Source of the DNA: AP-15 sp963737145
GTDB lineage: Bacteria > Pseudomonadota > Alphaproteobacteria > ATCC43930 > CGMCC-115725
Length of the DNA: 64,000 nucleotides
Assembly: GCA_963737145.1 (NCBI GenBank)
Contig: CAVTRO010000002.1
Location: 186,001 to 250,000 of the forward strand
Direction: 5' to 3'
This document shows, piece after piece, positions 8,748 through 18,045 of the stretch. Every line of letters starts with the position of its first letter. The first letter of the stretch is position 1. Below the pieces are notes generated by a model, which was given only the letters and a program-made list of their open reading frames with translations, made no database searches and was not told the DNA's origin. Both the position numbers and the translations under genes were made by a program.

Positions 8748-11429
8748 ATGACGAAGTGGGTCTACCGGTTTGGCGACGGGGCCGCCGAGGGCCACGCCGA
8801 TATGCGAAACCTGCTGGGCGGCAAGGGCGCCGGTCTCGCCGAGATGAGCAATCTCGGATTGCCGGTGCCGCCCGGATTTACCATCACGACCGAGGTCTGC
8901 ACCTACTTCTACGCACACGAAAAGTCGTATCCTACCGAGCTGCGGGACCAGGTGGCCGACGGGCTCGCCGCGCTGGAACGCTCGCTCGGCGCGCGGTTCG
9001 GCGACGCGAACAATCCGTTGCTGGTTTCGGTGCGGTCCGGGGCGCAGGTTTCGATGCCCGGGATGATGGACACTGTGCTCAACCTCGGTCTTAACGACCA
9101 GGCGGTCGCCGGGCTGGCGCGCAAGAGCGGCGATGAGCGTTTCGCGTATGACAGCTATCGGCGTTTCATCCAGATGTACGGGCAAGTCGTGCTTGGTGTC
9201 GACCACCATCACTTCGAGGAGCTGATCGAAAACCACAAGCTGGAGACCGGCGCCAACCTCGACACTGAGCTCTCCGCAGAGGATTGGCGCACCGTCGTCT
9301 CCGGTTTCAAGGACGTCGTTTGCCAGGAATACGGCCAGCCTTTCCCGCAGGGCGCCGAGGAGCAGCTATGGGGCGCAATCGGCGCGGTCTTTGGCTCGTG
9401 GATGAATTCGCGCGCGGTCATCTACCGCCGGCTGCACGACATCCCGGCGGATTGGGGGACCGCGGTCAACGTGCAGGCGATGGTGTTCGGCAATATGGGG
9501 CCGGATTGCGCGACCGGCGTCGCCTTCACCCGCGACCCCTCGACCGGCGCCAACGTGTTTTACGGCGAGTTCCTGGTCAATGCGCAGGGGGAGGATGTCG
9601 TGGCCGGGATCCGCACCCCGCAGCACCTGACGATCCCCGGCAAGGAGGCGAACAACTCGGCTTTGCCGGCGATGGAAGAGGTCATGCCCGGGGTCCTGAG
9701 CGAACTTCACAAGGTGCGCCGGATACTCGAAGACCACTACCGCGACATGCAGGACATCGAATTTACCGTGCAGCGCGGCAAATTGTGGATGCTGCAGACG
9801 CGCACCGGTAAGCGCACCGCGCAGGCCGCGCTGAAGATCGCCGTGTCGCTGGTCGAGGAGGGGGTCATCGACCGCGAGGAGGCGATACGCAGGGTCGAGC
9901 CCGGCTCGCTCGACCAGCTGCTGCACCCGATGCTCGACCCATCGGCGAAACCGACGGTCCTCGCCCGCGGATTGCCGGCGTCGCCCGGCGCGGCCTCGGG
10001 CAAGGTCGTGTTCTCCGCCGACGAGGCCGAATCGTTCGCGGCGCGCGGCGAAGCAGTGATCCTCGTCCGAATGGAGACCAGCCCGGAGGACATCCACGGC
10101 ATGCACGCCGCGAGGGGAGTGCTGACCACCCGCGGCGGGATGACCAGCCACGCGGCGGTGGTGGCTCGCGGCATGGGACGGCCCTGCGTTGCCGGCGCCG
10201 GCGATCTGCGGATCGACTACGAGGCGCGCACGATGGCGGCACGCGCCAGTTTGGTGAAGGCGGGCGAGATCATCACGATCGACGGGTCCACCGGCGAGGT
10301 GATCATTGGAGAGGTTCCGACGATCCAGCCGGAATTGTCGGGTGATTTCGCGACTTTGATGGGCTGGGCGGATGCGATCCGCCGTCTCAAGGTACGCGCG
10401 AATGCCGAAACTGCGATCGACGCCCGTGCCGCCCGGCGGTTTGGCGCCGAAGGCATCGGGCTCAGCCGCACCGAGCACATGTTCTTCGAGGCCGACCGTA
10501 TCGGCGCGATGCGGCGGCTGATCATGGCCGAGGACGAGGCCGGGCGCCGCGCCGCGCTCGCCGAATTGCTCCCGATCCAGCGCGAAGACTTCGCCGAAAT
10601 ATTCCGCATCATGAAGGGATTGCCGGTCACGATCCGCCTCCTTGATCCGCCGCTCCACGAGTTCCTGCCGAAGACCGAAGCGGAGTTCGGCGAAATGGCG
10701 CGGCTTACCGGGAGGGAGGTCGCCGCGATCCGCAATCGCACGCTGGCACTGCACGAGACCAACCCGATGCTCGGTCACCGCGGCTGCCGACTCGGCATCA
10801 CTTATCCCGAGATCTATGAGATGCAGGCGGCGGCGATCTTCGAGGCCGCGGTGGCTGTGGTCAAGGAGACGGGTGAGGCGGTCGAGCCGGAAATCATGGT
10901 GCCGCTGATCGCCAGCAAGAAGGAATTCGACATCCTGAGGGCGATGATCGACCGCGTCGGCAAGGAGGTCATGACGCGAGAGGGCACGGTCGTGCCTTAC
11001 ATCGTCGGCACGATGATCGAGCTGCCGCGAGCCGCGTTGCTTGCCGGCGAAATAGCCGAGACCGCGGAGTTCTTCAGCTTTGGCACGAACGATCTGACGC
11101 AGACGGTCTTTGGTCTGTCGCGTGACGACGCGGCGAGCTTTGTCGGGACTTACCAGCGGCTCGGGATATTCGAGCACGACCCGTTCGTTACCCTCGATGT
11201 GACCGGGGTCGGCGAGCTCGTGCGCGTCGGAGCCGAACGGGGCCGCGCCACTCGGCCGGGACTGAAGCTGGGCATTTGCGGCGAACATGGCGGTGATCCG
11301 GCCTCGATTGCTTTCTGCGACGATGTCGGGCTTGATTACGTCTCGTGTTCGCCGTATCGCGTGCCGATCGCCCGCCTCGCCGCAGCGCAGGCCGCGCTGT
11401 CGGGCCAGTCGGGAAGCGGGACGGCATGA
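8748..11429 (+). CDS. ppdK: Pyruvate, phosphate dikinase
   Basis: The 893-residue enzyme interconverts pyruvate + ATP + Pi and phosphoenolpyruvate + AMP + PPi. The N-terminal ATP-grasp part contains GGKGAGLAEMS and SVRSGAQVSMPGMMDTVLNL. The swivelling phosphohistidine domain contains GGMTSHAAVVARGMG with the catalytic His at residue 468. The C-terminal TIM barrel has the GICGEHGGDP motif with catalytic Cys 844. All three domains are intact. It follows glyS by 7 bases. In alphaproteobacteria it can serve gluconeogenesis or PPi recycling. Confidence 0.97.
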   Translation: MTKWVYRFGDGAAEGHADMRNLLGGKGAGLAEMSNLGLPVPPGFTITTEVCTYFYAHEKSYPTELRDQVADGLAALERSLGARFGDANNPLLVSVRSGAQVSMPGMMDTVLNLGLNDQAVAGLARKSGDERFAYDSYRRFIQMYGQVVLGVDHHHFEELIENHKLETGANLDTELSAEDWRTVVSGFKDVVCQEYGQPFPQGAEEQLWGAIGAVFGSWMNSRAVIYRRLHDIPADWGTAVNVQAMVFGNMGPDCATGVAFTRDPSTGANVFYGEFLVNAQGEDVVAGIRTPQHLTIPGKEANNSALPAMEEVMPGVLSELHKVRRILEDHYRDMQDIEFTVQRGKLWMLQTRTGKRTAQAALKIAVSLVEEGVIDREEAIRRVEPGSLDQLLHPMLDPSAKPTVLARGLPASPGAASGKVVFSADEAESFAARGEAVILVRMETSPEDIHGMHAARGVLTTRGGMTSHAAVVARGMGRPCVAGAGDLRIDYEARTMAARASLVKAGEIITIDGSTGEVIIGEVPTIQPELSGDFATLMGWADAIRRLKVRANAETAIDARAARRFGAEGIGLSRTEHMFFEADRIGAMRRLIMAEDEAGRRAALAELLPIQREDFAEIFRIMKGLPVTIRLLDPPLHEFLPKTEAEFGEMARLTGREVAAIRNRTLALHETNPMLGHRGCRLGITYPEIYEMQAAAIFEAAVAVVKETGEAVEPEIMVPLIASKKEFDILRAMIDRVGKEVMTREGTVVPYIVGTMIELPRAALLAGEIAETAEFFSFGTNDLTQTVFGLSRDDAASFVGTYQRLGIFEHDPFVTLDVTGVGELVRVGAERGRATRPGLKLGICGEHGGDPASIAFCDDVGLDYVSCSPYRVPIARLAAAQAALSGQSGSGTA

Positions 11430-11833
11430 TTACGAGAGCCGTGATCATCTGTCTGGCGACGCTCGCCGGTATAGCCGGCGCCGCCGCTCAGACCAGAGGA
11501 TTGCCGAGGCCGCTGCCGTCGTCACCAACCATCTATTCCGCTCCGACCCCGGCGCCGCTGGCGCCGCCGATCAATCCCGGTCCCGCCGTCGTGCCGCCTG
11601 CCGGGCTGTCGCCGCTCCTGACGGAGCCCGGGCCGGTATACCCGATCCCCGGACAGGCGATGCCGGCCTATCCGTCTCCGCAACTCCCGGGCCCAACCGG
11701 CCAGCAAAACATGCAATCGTATCGCAACAATCTGCTCGACCAGCAGTGGCAGCTCGACCGCAGCGGCGTCAGCCCGGGGAGCGAACGCAGCCGCGAGATA
11801 CAGCAGCAGCTCAATCTGCCGGGTTCGCGGTAA
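11426..11833 (+). CDS. Secreted proline-rich hypothetical protein
   Basis: The product has 135 residues. A signal peptide (ITRAVIICLATLAGIAGAAAQ) is followed by a proline-rich low-complexity stretch and a polar C-terminus (NNLLDQQWQLDRSGVSPGSER). The ATG overlaps the ppdK stop (ATGA), so it is probably translated with ppdK. It belongs to no family I recognise. The C-terminal helix-like region might pair with a partner in the periplasm. Confidence 0.65.
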   Translation: MITRAVIICLATLAGIAGAAAQTRGLPRPLPSSPTIYSAPTPAPLAPPINPGPAVVPPAGLSPLLTEPGPVYPIPGQAMPAYPSPQLPGPTGQQNMQSYRNNLLDQQWQLDRSGVSPGSERSREIQQQLNLPGSR

Positions 11834-11860
11834 ACCGGTTTCCGATCGTACTGATCGTCA

Positions 11861-11878
11861 TTCCCGCGAAAGCGGGAA
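11861..11878. repeat. GAAA-tetraloop hairpin repeat
   Basis: A perfect 7-base stem (TTCCCGC/GCGGGAA) closes a GAAA loop in the gap before phaR. Similar hairpins occur at 40535-40552 and 40591-40604, and a weaker one sits inside the IS256 transposase at 24196-24218. This is a REP-type dispersed palindrome. Confidence 0.65.
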
Positions 11879-12014
11879 CCAGGGGGAATATACTGCGCGT
11901 CGCAGCGGAGAGGCGATTCGCCGGCCCACGGCGCGTGTTTGATAACGCAATCCCGCCAAAAGCCTGTATTGTTGCTGCCGAGGGACACTCTCCCCGAGCC
12001 GAGACACCGCGCAC

Positions 12015-12635
12015 ATGAACACCACGAGCCGCGACAACTCCGGTGGAGCCAAACCGGTCGTCGTCAAGAAGTACGCCAACCGGCGTCTCTACAACACCGC
12101 GACGAGCAGCTATGTCACGCTGGACGACTTAGCCAAATTGATCAAGGAGGGGGGCGATTTTGTCGCACATGATGCCAAGACCGGTGAAGACATCACCCGC
12201 TCGGTGCTGACCCAGATCATTGTCGAGCAGGAGCAGAAGGGTGGCCAAAATCTCCTGCCCACCAGCTTTCTGCGCCAGCTGATCAGCTTCTACGGCGACA
12301 GCATGCAGTTCCTCGTGCCGGGCTACCTCGAACAGGCGATGATCGCCTTTGCCCGCAATCAGGAGCAGATGCGCAAGAACCTGCAGGCGACATTCGGGAT
12401 TTTTCCGTTCGGCCAGTTCGAGGAAATGGGCAAGCAGAACATGGCCCTGTTCGAGCGCGCCCTGAAGATGCTCTCGCCCTATGGCCGTGACGAAAAGCCG
12501 GCCTCGGCCGAGCCCGAGAAGCACGAGGCAAAGCGGAAGGAGAGCGAGGATCCCCGCCTGAAACGGCTGGAGGCGCAGATAGAAACGCTCACTCAACAAC
12601 TCGAAGCGCTGGGACGCGCTCGCCAGGATCATTAA
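12015..12635 (+). CDS. phaR: Polyhydroxyalkanoate synthesis repressor PhaR
   Basis: The 206-residue cytoplasmic regulator binds DNA and PHB granules and represses phasin genes until polymer forms. The N-terminal PHB/PHA accumulation regulator domain is clear: VVVKKYANRRLYNTATSSYV followed by LDDLAKLIKEG and FVAHDAKTGEDITRSVLTQI. A helical granule-binding region follows, then a C-terminal coiled coil (LKRLEAQIETLTQQLEALG). It stands alone here; the likely target phasin is 12.4 kb away in the same window. Confidence 0.95.
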   Translation: MNTTSRDNSGGAKPVVVKKYANRRLYNTATSSYVTLDDLAKLIKEGGDFVAHDAKTGEDITRSVLTQIIVEQEQKGGQNLLPTSFLRQLISFYGDSMQFLVPGYLEQAMIAFARNQEQMRKNLQATFGIFPFGQFEEMGKQNMALFERALKMLSPYGRDEKPASAEPEKHEAKRKESEDPRLKRLEAQIETLTQQLEALGRARQDH

Positions 12636-12679
12636 GCCGAGGGTGTCCAGTTGCCTTCGGCGCGGTTACAATCCCGAGC

Positions 12680-13348
12680 ATGCGCGTTCTCTATCACCTG
12701 TGGCTCTCTCCTTTCTCGCGCAAAGTGCGCGTCGTGCTCAGGGAGAAGAACCTCGATTTTACACTGAAGACCGAGAAGGTATGGGAGAGGCGGCCGGAAT
12801 TCCTCGCCCTCAACCCGGCCGGCGACGTGCCCGTATTGATCGAACCGGACGGGACCGTCCTCGCCGACACGACGGCGATCGTCGAATATCTCGACGAGGT
12901 TTACCGGGAGAAGATCCTGATCGGAATCAACCCGGTCGACCGCGCCGAGGTGCGGCGCCTCACCGCCTGGTTCGACATCAAGATGAACATCGAGGTGACC
13001 GAGAATCTGCTCGGCGAAAAGATGATGAAGCGTCTGACCGGGCTCGGACAGCCGAACTCGCTGGCGATTCGCGCCGGGCACGCAAATCTCCCTTACCACC
13101 TCGATTATCTCGGATACCTCGTCGAGCGCCGCCGCTGGCTGGCCGGCGATCATTTCTCGATCGCCGACATCACCGCCGCCGCGCAGCTGTCGAGCCTCGA
13201 TTATCTAGGCGACGTGCCCTGGGATGCGCACGAACCGGCCAAGGAATGGTACGCGCGGATCAAGTCGCGCCCGAGCTTTCGCCCGATCCTTGCCGATCAC
13301 ATCCCGGGCGTCCCCCCGCCCAAACACTACGCCGACCTCGATTTTTGA
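12680..13348 (+). CDS. Glutathione S-transferase family protein, FzlA-like
   Basis: The 222-residue protein has an N-terminal thioredoxin-fold GST domain (LSPFSRKVRVVLREKNLDF, then NPAGDVPVLIEPDGTVLADT, then AIVEYLDE) and a C-terminal helical domain (FSIADITAAAQLSSLDYLG). The conserved end, SRPSFRPILADHIPGVPPPK ending in ADLDF, resembles the tail of FzlA, the alphaproteobacterial FtsZ-binding GST homologue needed for division. That identification is from memory of the family and is tentative; an ordinary GST is the alternative. It is directly followed, with no gap, by the cell-wall hydrolase mepA. Confidence 0.85.
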   Translation: MRVLYHLWLSPFSRKVRVVLREKNLDFTLKTEKVWERRPEFLALNPAGDVPVLIEPDGTVLADTTAIVEYLDEVYREKILIGINPVDRAEVRRLTAWFDIKMNIEVTENLLGEKMMKRLTGLGQPNSLAIRAGHANLPYHLDYLGYLVERRRWLAGDHFSIADITAAAQLSSLDYLGDVPWDAHEPAKEWYARIKSRPSFRPILADHIPGVPPPKHYADLDF

Positions 13349-14305
13349 ATGCGGGCGAAGATGCGCCACGCCGGTTTCTGGTTTCTTCTCGCCGCCTGGG
13401 TCGGCTGGTGTTGCAGCGCCTCGGCGCAGGACACGGCGGCGCAGGAGGCGGCCCACCGGGCTGCAGCGCTTGCGCAGTTGCCGCCGGACGCGGCGAAGGT
13501 TTTGTTCGGGCGCGAGGTCACGCCGGCGGCGGGGCCGGCGCAGGCGATCGGCGCCTACGAGCGCGGATGTCTGAGCGGCGCGGTGGCCTTGCCCGTTGAC
13601 GGGCCGAATTGGCAGGTCATGCGCCCGTCGCGCAACCGCGCCTGGGGGCACCCGGTGCTGATTGCGCTGCTGGAACGACTGGCGGCGAAGCTTCCGGCTG
13701 AAGCCGGCTGGCCCGGGCTTCTCGTCGGCGACATCGCGCAGCCGAGGGGCGGACCGATGCTGACCGGGCATGGATCGCATCAGATCGGCCTCGACGCCGA
13801 TCTCTGGCTGACCTCGATGCCGAACAGGCGGCTCAGCCTGAGCGAGCGCGACGAATTGTCCGCGACCGACGTCGTCACCGCCAACGGGATGGGGGTCGAT
13901 GCCGCCTGGACACCACAGCATCGCCGGCTGCTGGAGACCGTTGCGCGCGAGGCGATGGTGGCGCGGATCTTTGTCAATCCGGCGATCAAGCGGGCGCTGT
14001 GCCGTGAGGCGGGTTCGGACCGGGCCTGGCTGACGAAGATTCGGCCGTGGTGGGGCCACAACTACCATTTTCATGTTCGGCTTTCCTGCCCGAGCGGCGA
14101 GCCGGAATGCCATAACCAGGCGCCGCCTCCGCCAGGTGATGGCTGCGGCAAAGAGCTCGATTGGTGGTTCACCGAAGAAGCGCTTCACCCGGCGCCATCC
14201 CCACCCCGCAGACCCCTGCGGCTGGCGGATTTGCCGCGCGCTTGTGCGGCGCTGGTTGCGGCACCAAGTGGTCAGGCCCTGCATGTTCCGGCCGCGGCGC
14301 GGTAA
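13349..14305 (+). CDS. mepA: Penicillin-insensitive murein endopeptidase
   Basis: The 318-residue periplasmic zinc peptidase cleaves D-Ala-meso-DAP crosslinks in peptidoglycan. A signal peptide ends near AWVGWCCSASAQ. The family metal site is visible as GHGSHQIGLDADLW (His and Asp ligands) and WWGHNYHFHVRLSCP (further His). The cysteines around CPSGEPEC and DGCGKELDWW fit the disulfides of MepA. The ATG starts immediately after the GST stop, so the pair looks cotranscribed. A second ATG 12 bases on is an alternative start. Confidence 0.93.
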   Translation: MRAKMRHAGFWFLLAAWVGWCCSASAQDTAAQEAAHRAAALAQLPPDAAKVLFGREVTPAAGPAQAIGAYERGCLSGAVALPVDGPNWQVMRPSRNRAWGHPVLIALLERLAAKLPAEAGWPGLLVGDIAQPRGGPMLTGHGSHQIGLDADLWLTSMPNRRLSLSERDELSATDVVTANGMGVDAAWTPQHRRLLETVAREAMVARIFVNPAIKRALCREAGSDRAWLTKIRPWWGHNYHFHVRLSCPSGEPECHNQAPPPPGDGCGKELDWWFTEEALHPAPSPPRRPLRLADLPRACAALVAAPSGQALHVPAAAR

Positions 14306-14311
14306 AGCTGC

Positions 14312-14734
14312 ATGACCGGGTGGTTGGGTGACCGAATGACGCATTCGCTGCTCGGCAACCTGCACCGCATTGCGCCGTTGCGAGGACGCTGCGGAGCGGC
14401 CGCGACGTGGCTCGCCTGTGTCGCATTGCTCGGCAACGTTCTGCTGCCGGCTGCGCTCTCGATCGCCTTTCTGAAGGAGCCCGGTCGCGACATTCCCCGG
14501 GTGGGCATTTGCGGCCAATGGCCGGGCGACGCACCGGGCAAGACCAAGCCCGGTCTGCTCGTACAGCATTGTCCGTTGTGCAGCGTGCCGGCTGCGCCGC
14601 TGCCGCGGTCGCCTGGCTTCGCAGTTCCTGGCGAAGTTGCCGACGAGAGCCAGCCGCAGCCTTTGACGGCTTTATCGGTCGCCTCGATCCGGCATGGTGG
14701 GATGCAAGCGCGGGCTCCGCCGTCGGCGCTCTAA
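14312..14734 (+). CDS. DUF2946-type protein with CPLC motif
   Basis: The product has 140 residues, with one hydrophobic segment (TWLACVALLGNVLLPAALSI) and a central VQHCPLCSVP motif typical of DUF2946 proteins. These are usually found with copper transport or copper-responsive genes. It lies just upstream of the PCuAC and SCO genes, which supports a role in periplasmic copper handling. An ATG at 14336 is an alternative start. No enzyme activity is known for the family. Confidence 0.7.
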   Translation: MTGWLGDRMTHSLLGNLHRIAPLRGRCGAAATWLACVALLGNVLLPAALSIAFLKEPGRDIPRVGICGQWPGDAPGKTKPGLLVQHCPLCSVPAAPLPRSPGFAVPGEVADESQPQPLTALSVASIRHGGMQARAPPSAL

Positions 14735-14806
14735 GCCCTCCACATCACAACTGTAACAATTCGCGGCCTGCCCTTTCGGGGCGCCGCTATACCCAAAGGA
14801 ATTCCG

Positions 14807-15265
14807 ATGTCGATCAAGTTTCTCGCTTTCGCAGCGGGGCTCGCCGTTGCAACCGCAGCAATGGCGCAGCCGGCTCAGCTTGAAGTCAACAACGCTTGGG
14901 CCGGAGCGACCCCAGGCAAAGCGGAAAACGGCGCCGCTTACGTCACAATAACGTCGCCCACCACCGATCGGCTGGTCTCGGCCTCTACCCCGGTCGCAAA
15001 AAAAGCCGAACTGCACACGATGTCGATGCAGGGCATGGTCATGAAAATGCGGCCGGTCTCCGGGGTCGATATCCCGGCCGGTCAGCCGGTCAGCTTGAAG
15101 CCGGGCGGTGAGCACATCATGCTGATGGGCCTTAACCAACCACTGCGCGAAGGGCAATCCTTCCCGCTGACGCTCGATTTCGAGAAGGCCGGTCCGCGCA
15201 CGGTGACGGTGACCGTCGAGAAAGTCGGCGCCAAGGGTCCCGGTCCCGCTGCGGCGCAGCACTGA
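14807..15265 (+). CDS. Periplasmic copper chaperone PCu(A)C
   Basis: The 152-residue secreted protein (signal peptide to AMAQ, residues 1-21) carries the exact family copper site H-X10-M-X21-H-X-M: His70, Met81, His103, Met105. Its cupredoxin-like fold binds Cu(I) and passes it to the CuA or CuB site of cytochrome oxidase, usually together with SCO. AAAGGA precedes the ATG. The SCO gene follows 18 bases downstream. Confidence 0.93.
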   Translation: MSIKFLAFAAGLAVATAAMAQPAQLEVNNAWAGATPGKAENGAAYVTITSPTTDRLVSASTPVAKKAELHTMSMQGMVMKMRPVSGVDIPAGQPVSLKPGGEHIMLMGLNQPLREGQSFPLTLDFEKAGPRTVTVTVEKVGAKGPGPAAAQH

Positions 15266-15283
15266 GTCGAGGAGGAGCGCATC

Positions 15284-15934
15284 ATGGCCCGTACCGCCCC
15301 CAACGCCCACCTTCGAACTTCTCCCGCCGCCGGCTCACGCCGCTTCTTGCTGATCGCCGGCGTTCTCGCTGGGCTCGTCATCCTGGGGACCGGCGGCTTC
15401 CTAGCCCTGGCCTTGCGGGATAACCCGCGAGGGGTGGCCGGGACGGCGCTCGCCAGTGCGATCGGCGGCCCCTTTAAGCTCGTCGACCAGAACGGCAACC
15501 CGGTAACCGACGCCGACCTCAAAGGAAAATGGTCGCTGATCTATTTCGGCTATACGCATTGCCCCGACGCCTGTCCGACGGCGCTCAACGACATTTCGAT
15601 TGCGCTTTCCGAGCTCGGGCCGAAACGCGACGCGGTTCGTCCGGTCTTCATCACGGTCGATCCCGAGCGGGACACTCCCGAATCCCTCAAGGCCTACGTC
15701 ACGAGCTTCGACGCCCCGATCCTGGCGCTGACCGGGACCGCCGAGCAGGTCGCCCAGGCTGCAAAGGAGTATCGGGTTTATTACGCGAAGCATCCGGAGG
15801 CCGGCGGCGACTATTCGATGGACCACAGCTCGGTCATCTATGTGATGGACCCGGAGGGCCGGTTCACCGCCAGCTTCACCCACGAGAGCGCCCCGGAGCA
15901 GATCTCCGAGCGGCTGAAGAAACTGATCGGGTAA
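15284..15934 (+). CDS. SCO1/SenC family copper protein
   Basis: The 216-residue thioredoxin-fold protein is anchored by one N-terminal membrane segment (LLIAGVLAGLVILGTGGFLA). Its copper/redox site is GYTHCPDACPT (Cys93, Cys97), with the third ligand His181 in DYSMDHSSVIYVMD. SCO proteins assemble the CuA centre of cytochrome c oxidase by reducing cysteines or delivering copper. A strong GAGGAGG lies before the ATG. With DUF2946 and PCuAC it forms a compact copper-delivery cluster. Confidence 0.94.
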   Translation: MARTAPNAHLRTSPAAGSRRFLLIAGVLAGLVILGTGGFLALALRDNPRGVAGTALASAIGGPFKLVDQNGNPVTDADLKGKWSLIYFGYTHCPDACPTALNDISIALSELGPKRDAVRPVFITVDPERDTPESLKAYVTSFDAPILALTGTAEQVAQAAKEYRVYYAKHPEAGGDYSMDHSSVIYVMDPEGRFTASFTHESAPEQISERLKKLIG

Positions 15935-15947
15935 GCGCGGGAGACCA

Positions 15948-16070
15948 GTAGGCGGAAAAGCGAAGCGCCTTCCGCCGCGCCCGTCGGCGCTTCGGGATGG
16001 GGCGCGCGAACCGGCCGAGGTGAGCCGACCAAAATCAAATGGCGGAAGGCGCTGCGCTTTTCCGCCCTAC
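15948..16070. repeat. Long inverted repeat between convergent genes
   Basis: The left arm 15948-15976 and right arm 16041-16070 (GTAGG-CGGAAAAGCG type) are complementary over about 29 bases with one mismatch and one gap. They are separated by about 64 bases. The element lies between the SCO gene and the convergent SDR gene and could act as a two-way attenuator. Confidence 0.7.
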
Positions 16071-16089
16071 ATTGTAGTGGGAGCGTCAT

Positions 16090-16851
16090 TCAGAACTGCA
16101 CCCGCTGGGTCAGCGCGCCGTCGACGATCAGGTTGGTGCCGGTGATGAAGCTGGCGCGCGGACTCGCGAGGAACACTACGGCGTTCGCAACCTCGGTCGG
16201 CGTCCCCATGCGGCCCATGGGATTGCGCCCGACCATCGTCTGAAACAGAGCCGGGTTGTTCTCTTCGAGGACATTCCACACGCCGCCTTTGAAATAGACG
16301 TTGCCGGGCGACACCATGTTGGCGCGGATGTTTTTGGCGGCGAGGTTGCGGGCGAGCGCTTTGACATAGGGCACGAGCGCCGCCTTTGCCGACGCATAAG
16401 GGCGCGGCGGACCGGCGATCTCAATCGCGCCGGTCGTGCCGACGACGACGATCGCGCCGGCCGTCGACTGCTCGAGGAGAGGGATGGCCGCCTCGACCCC
16501 GGCGACCGTGCCCATGACGTCGATCTCCAGGCTGCGCCGCCAGGCATCGTCGTCCATGCTCTGCGCCAGCGCGCTGACGTTGGCGACGAAGATGTCGAGA
16601 CCGCCGAGCGCCGCGGCGGCCTCCGCGACCCAGGCGCGCAGTGCCTTCGTGTCCGCGACATCGGCGACGCCGCCCCAGCTCCTCACTCCTTTGCCGGCGA
16701 GCGCCGCCACGGTTTCGTCCACCGCCGCCTGATGGCGAGCGCAGAGCGCGATGTTGCACCTTTCGTCCGCCAACAGCTCGGCGATGGCGCGGCCGATGCC
16801 GCGCGTGCCGCCGGTGACCATCGCGTTCTTGCCCTTGAGGTCGAGATCCAC
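16090..16851 (-). CDS. SDR family NAD(P)-dependent oxidoreductase
   Basis: The 253-residue Rossmann protein has the nucleotide-binding motif TGGTRGIG near the N-terminus and the catalytic Tyr/Lys in PYASAKAAL. The C-terminal segment ASPRASFITGTNLIVDGALTQ is classical. The Asn of the usual NNAG motif appears as VANVSALAQ. I chose GTG 16851 because AAAAAGGAGCGGA sits before it; the longer upstream frame runs antisense into the aminotransferase gene. The substrate is unknown. Confidence 0.88.
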   Translation of the reverse strand: MDLDLKGKNAMVTGGTRGIGRAIAELLADERCNIALCARHQAAVDETVAALAGKGVRSWGGVADVADTKALRAWVAEAAAALGGLDIFVANVSALAQSMDDDAWRRSLEIDVMGTVAGVEAAIPLLEQSTAGAIVVVGTTGAIEIAGPPRPYASAKAALVPYVKALARNLAAKNIRANMVSPGNVYFKGGVWNVLEENNPALFQTMVGRNPMGRMGTPTEVANAVVFLASPRASFITGTNLIVDGALTQRVQF

Positions 16852-16920
16852 ACTCCGCTCCTTTTTGCCTGACGCGCCGGTACTATAATGTCTGATGCCA
16901 CTGCACAGGAGGGTTCGCCG

Positions 16921-17848
16921 ATGGCTCTCGCAAACGAGCGCGTCGCCTGGTTCAACGGCAAGATCGTCCGCGAGAGCGAAGTGCTGATCCCGTTCCGCGA
17001 TCAGGGCTTTCTGCGCGGCGATGCGGTGTTCGACATGACCCGCAGCTTCAACGGCAAGGCGTTCCGGCTCGCAGAGCACATCGCGCGGCTGTACCGCTCG
17101 CTCAGATACCTTGAGATCGATCCGGGTCTGTCGCCCTCCGAGATGGCTACCATCAGCGAGGATGTGTTGGCGCGCAACCGCCATCTGCTCGGCCCCGGTG
17201 AGGATTACTGGCTCGCCCAGCGGATCAGCCGGGGGATCAACCGCGTGCCCGGCGACAACTGGGAACATTACGGGCCGAATGTGATCGTCGAATGCGTTCC
17301 GCTGCCGCTGCGCGAGCGCGCCAGGCATTTCCGCGACGGCATCGATATCGTCACGCCTTCGCTGCGGCGCACGCCGCCCGAACTCGCTGTCGCCGCGCGC
17401 CAAGATGCATCAGTATCTGAACCTGGTGCTGGCCGACCGCGAGGTGAAAGCGCAAAAGCCGGACGCCTGGGCAGTGTTGCTCGACGCCAACGGCAATCTC
17501 GCCGAGGGTCTGGGGAGCAATATCTTTCTGGTGCGCGACAGCCGCCTGTTGACGCCAAGGGAGCGTTATGTTCTGCCCGGCGTCAGCCGTCAGGCGGTGA
17601 TCGACCTCGCGCGCAGCTTCGAAATCCCGTTTGAAGAGCAGGACATTGACCTTTACGACGCCTACACCGCCGACGAGTGTTTCCTGACCTCGACCAGCCT
17701 GTGCATTTGCGGCGTGCGAAGCGTCAATGGACGCGTGTTTGCCGCCGGTCAGGCTCCGGGGCCGGTCACCCAGCGATTGACTGAGGCCTATAAAGAGCTG
17801 GTCGGCTGCGACTTTGTCGCGCAATACCTGCAGCGGCTCGACGGCTGA
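16921..17848 (+). CDS. Class IV aminotransferase (branched-chain/D-amino acid type), frameshifted
   Basis: This is a PLP-dependent fold-type IV aminotransferase. The N-terminal half (VAWFNGKIVRESEVLIPFRD, FLRGDAVFDMTRSF, LAEHIARLYRSLRYL) and the C-terminal half (NLAEGLGSNIFLVRDSRLLT, YVLPGVSRQAVIDLA) are in different frames. The break is near 17383. Dropping one C restores ESLSPRAKMHQYLNLVLADRE, whose Lys is the probable PLP lysine. AGGAGG precedes the ATG. The restored length of about 308 residues is normal. It is divergent from the SDR gene and may share a promoter region with it. Confidence 0.85.
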
Positions 17849-18045
17849 ATGACTCCCAATACGCGGTTCGGCCCTCGCGTTATCGGCATTCATCGAGGCG
17901 AATTGGGCGCTGCCGCCCTTGTCGGCCCGCAGCCGCGATCAGCTCCCAACCCGATCGAAAACAGCGCCGATCCCTACGTCCCAGCCAATCGCCCGGCAAT
18001 CGGTGACCTTAGAAGTCTTTTTCAGTTCTGAAGCAGGAGGATTGA

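Noticed and set aside
9366..11288. Long minus-strand frame (640 codons) opposite ppdK
   Set aside because: It lies wholly antisense to an intact, motif-complete ppdK and shows only arginine/aspartate-rich shadow composition.
16852..17403. Upstream extension of the SDR frame at 16090
   Set aside because: It runs antisense through the aminotransferase gene; GTG 16851 with a good ribosome site is a better start.
17849..18031. Plus-strand frame of 60 codons after the aminotransferase
   Set aside because: No ribosome site, no motif, and composition like intergenic DNA.
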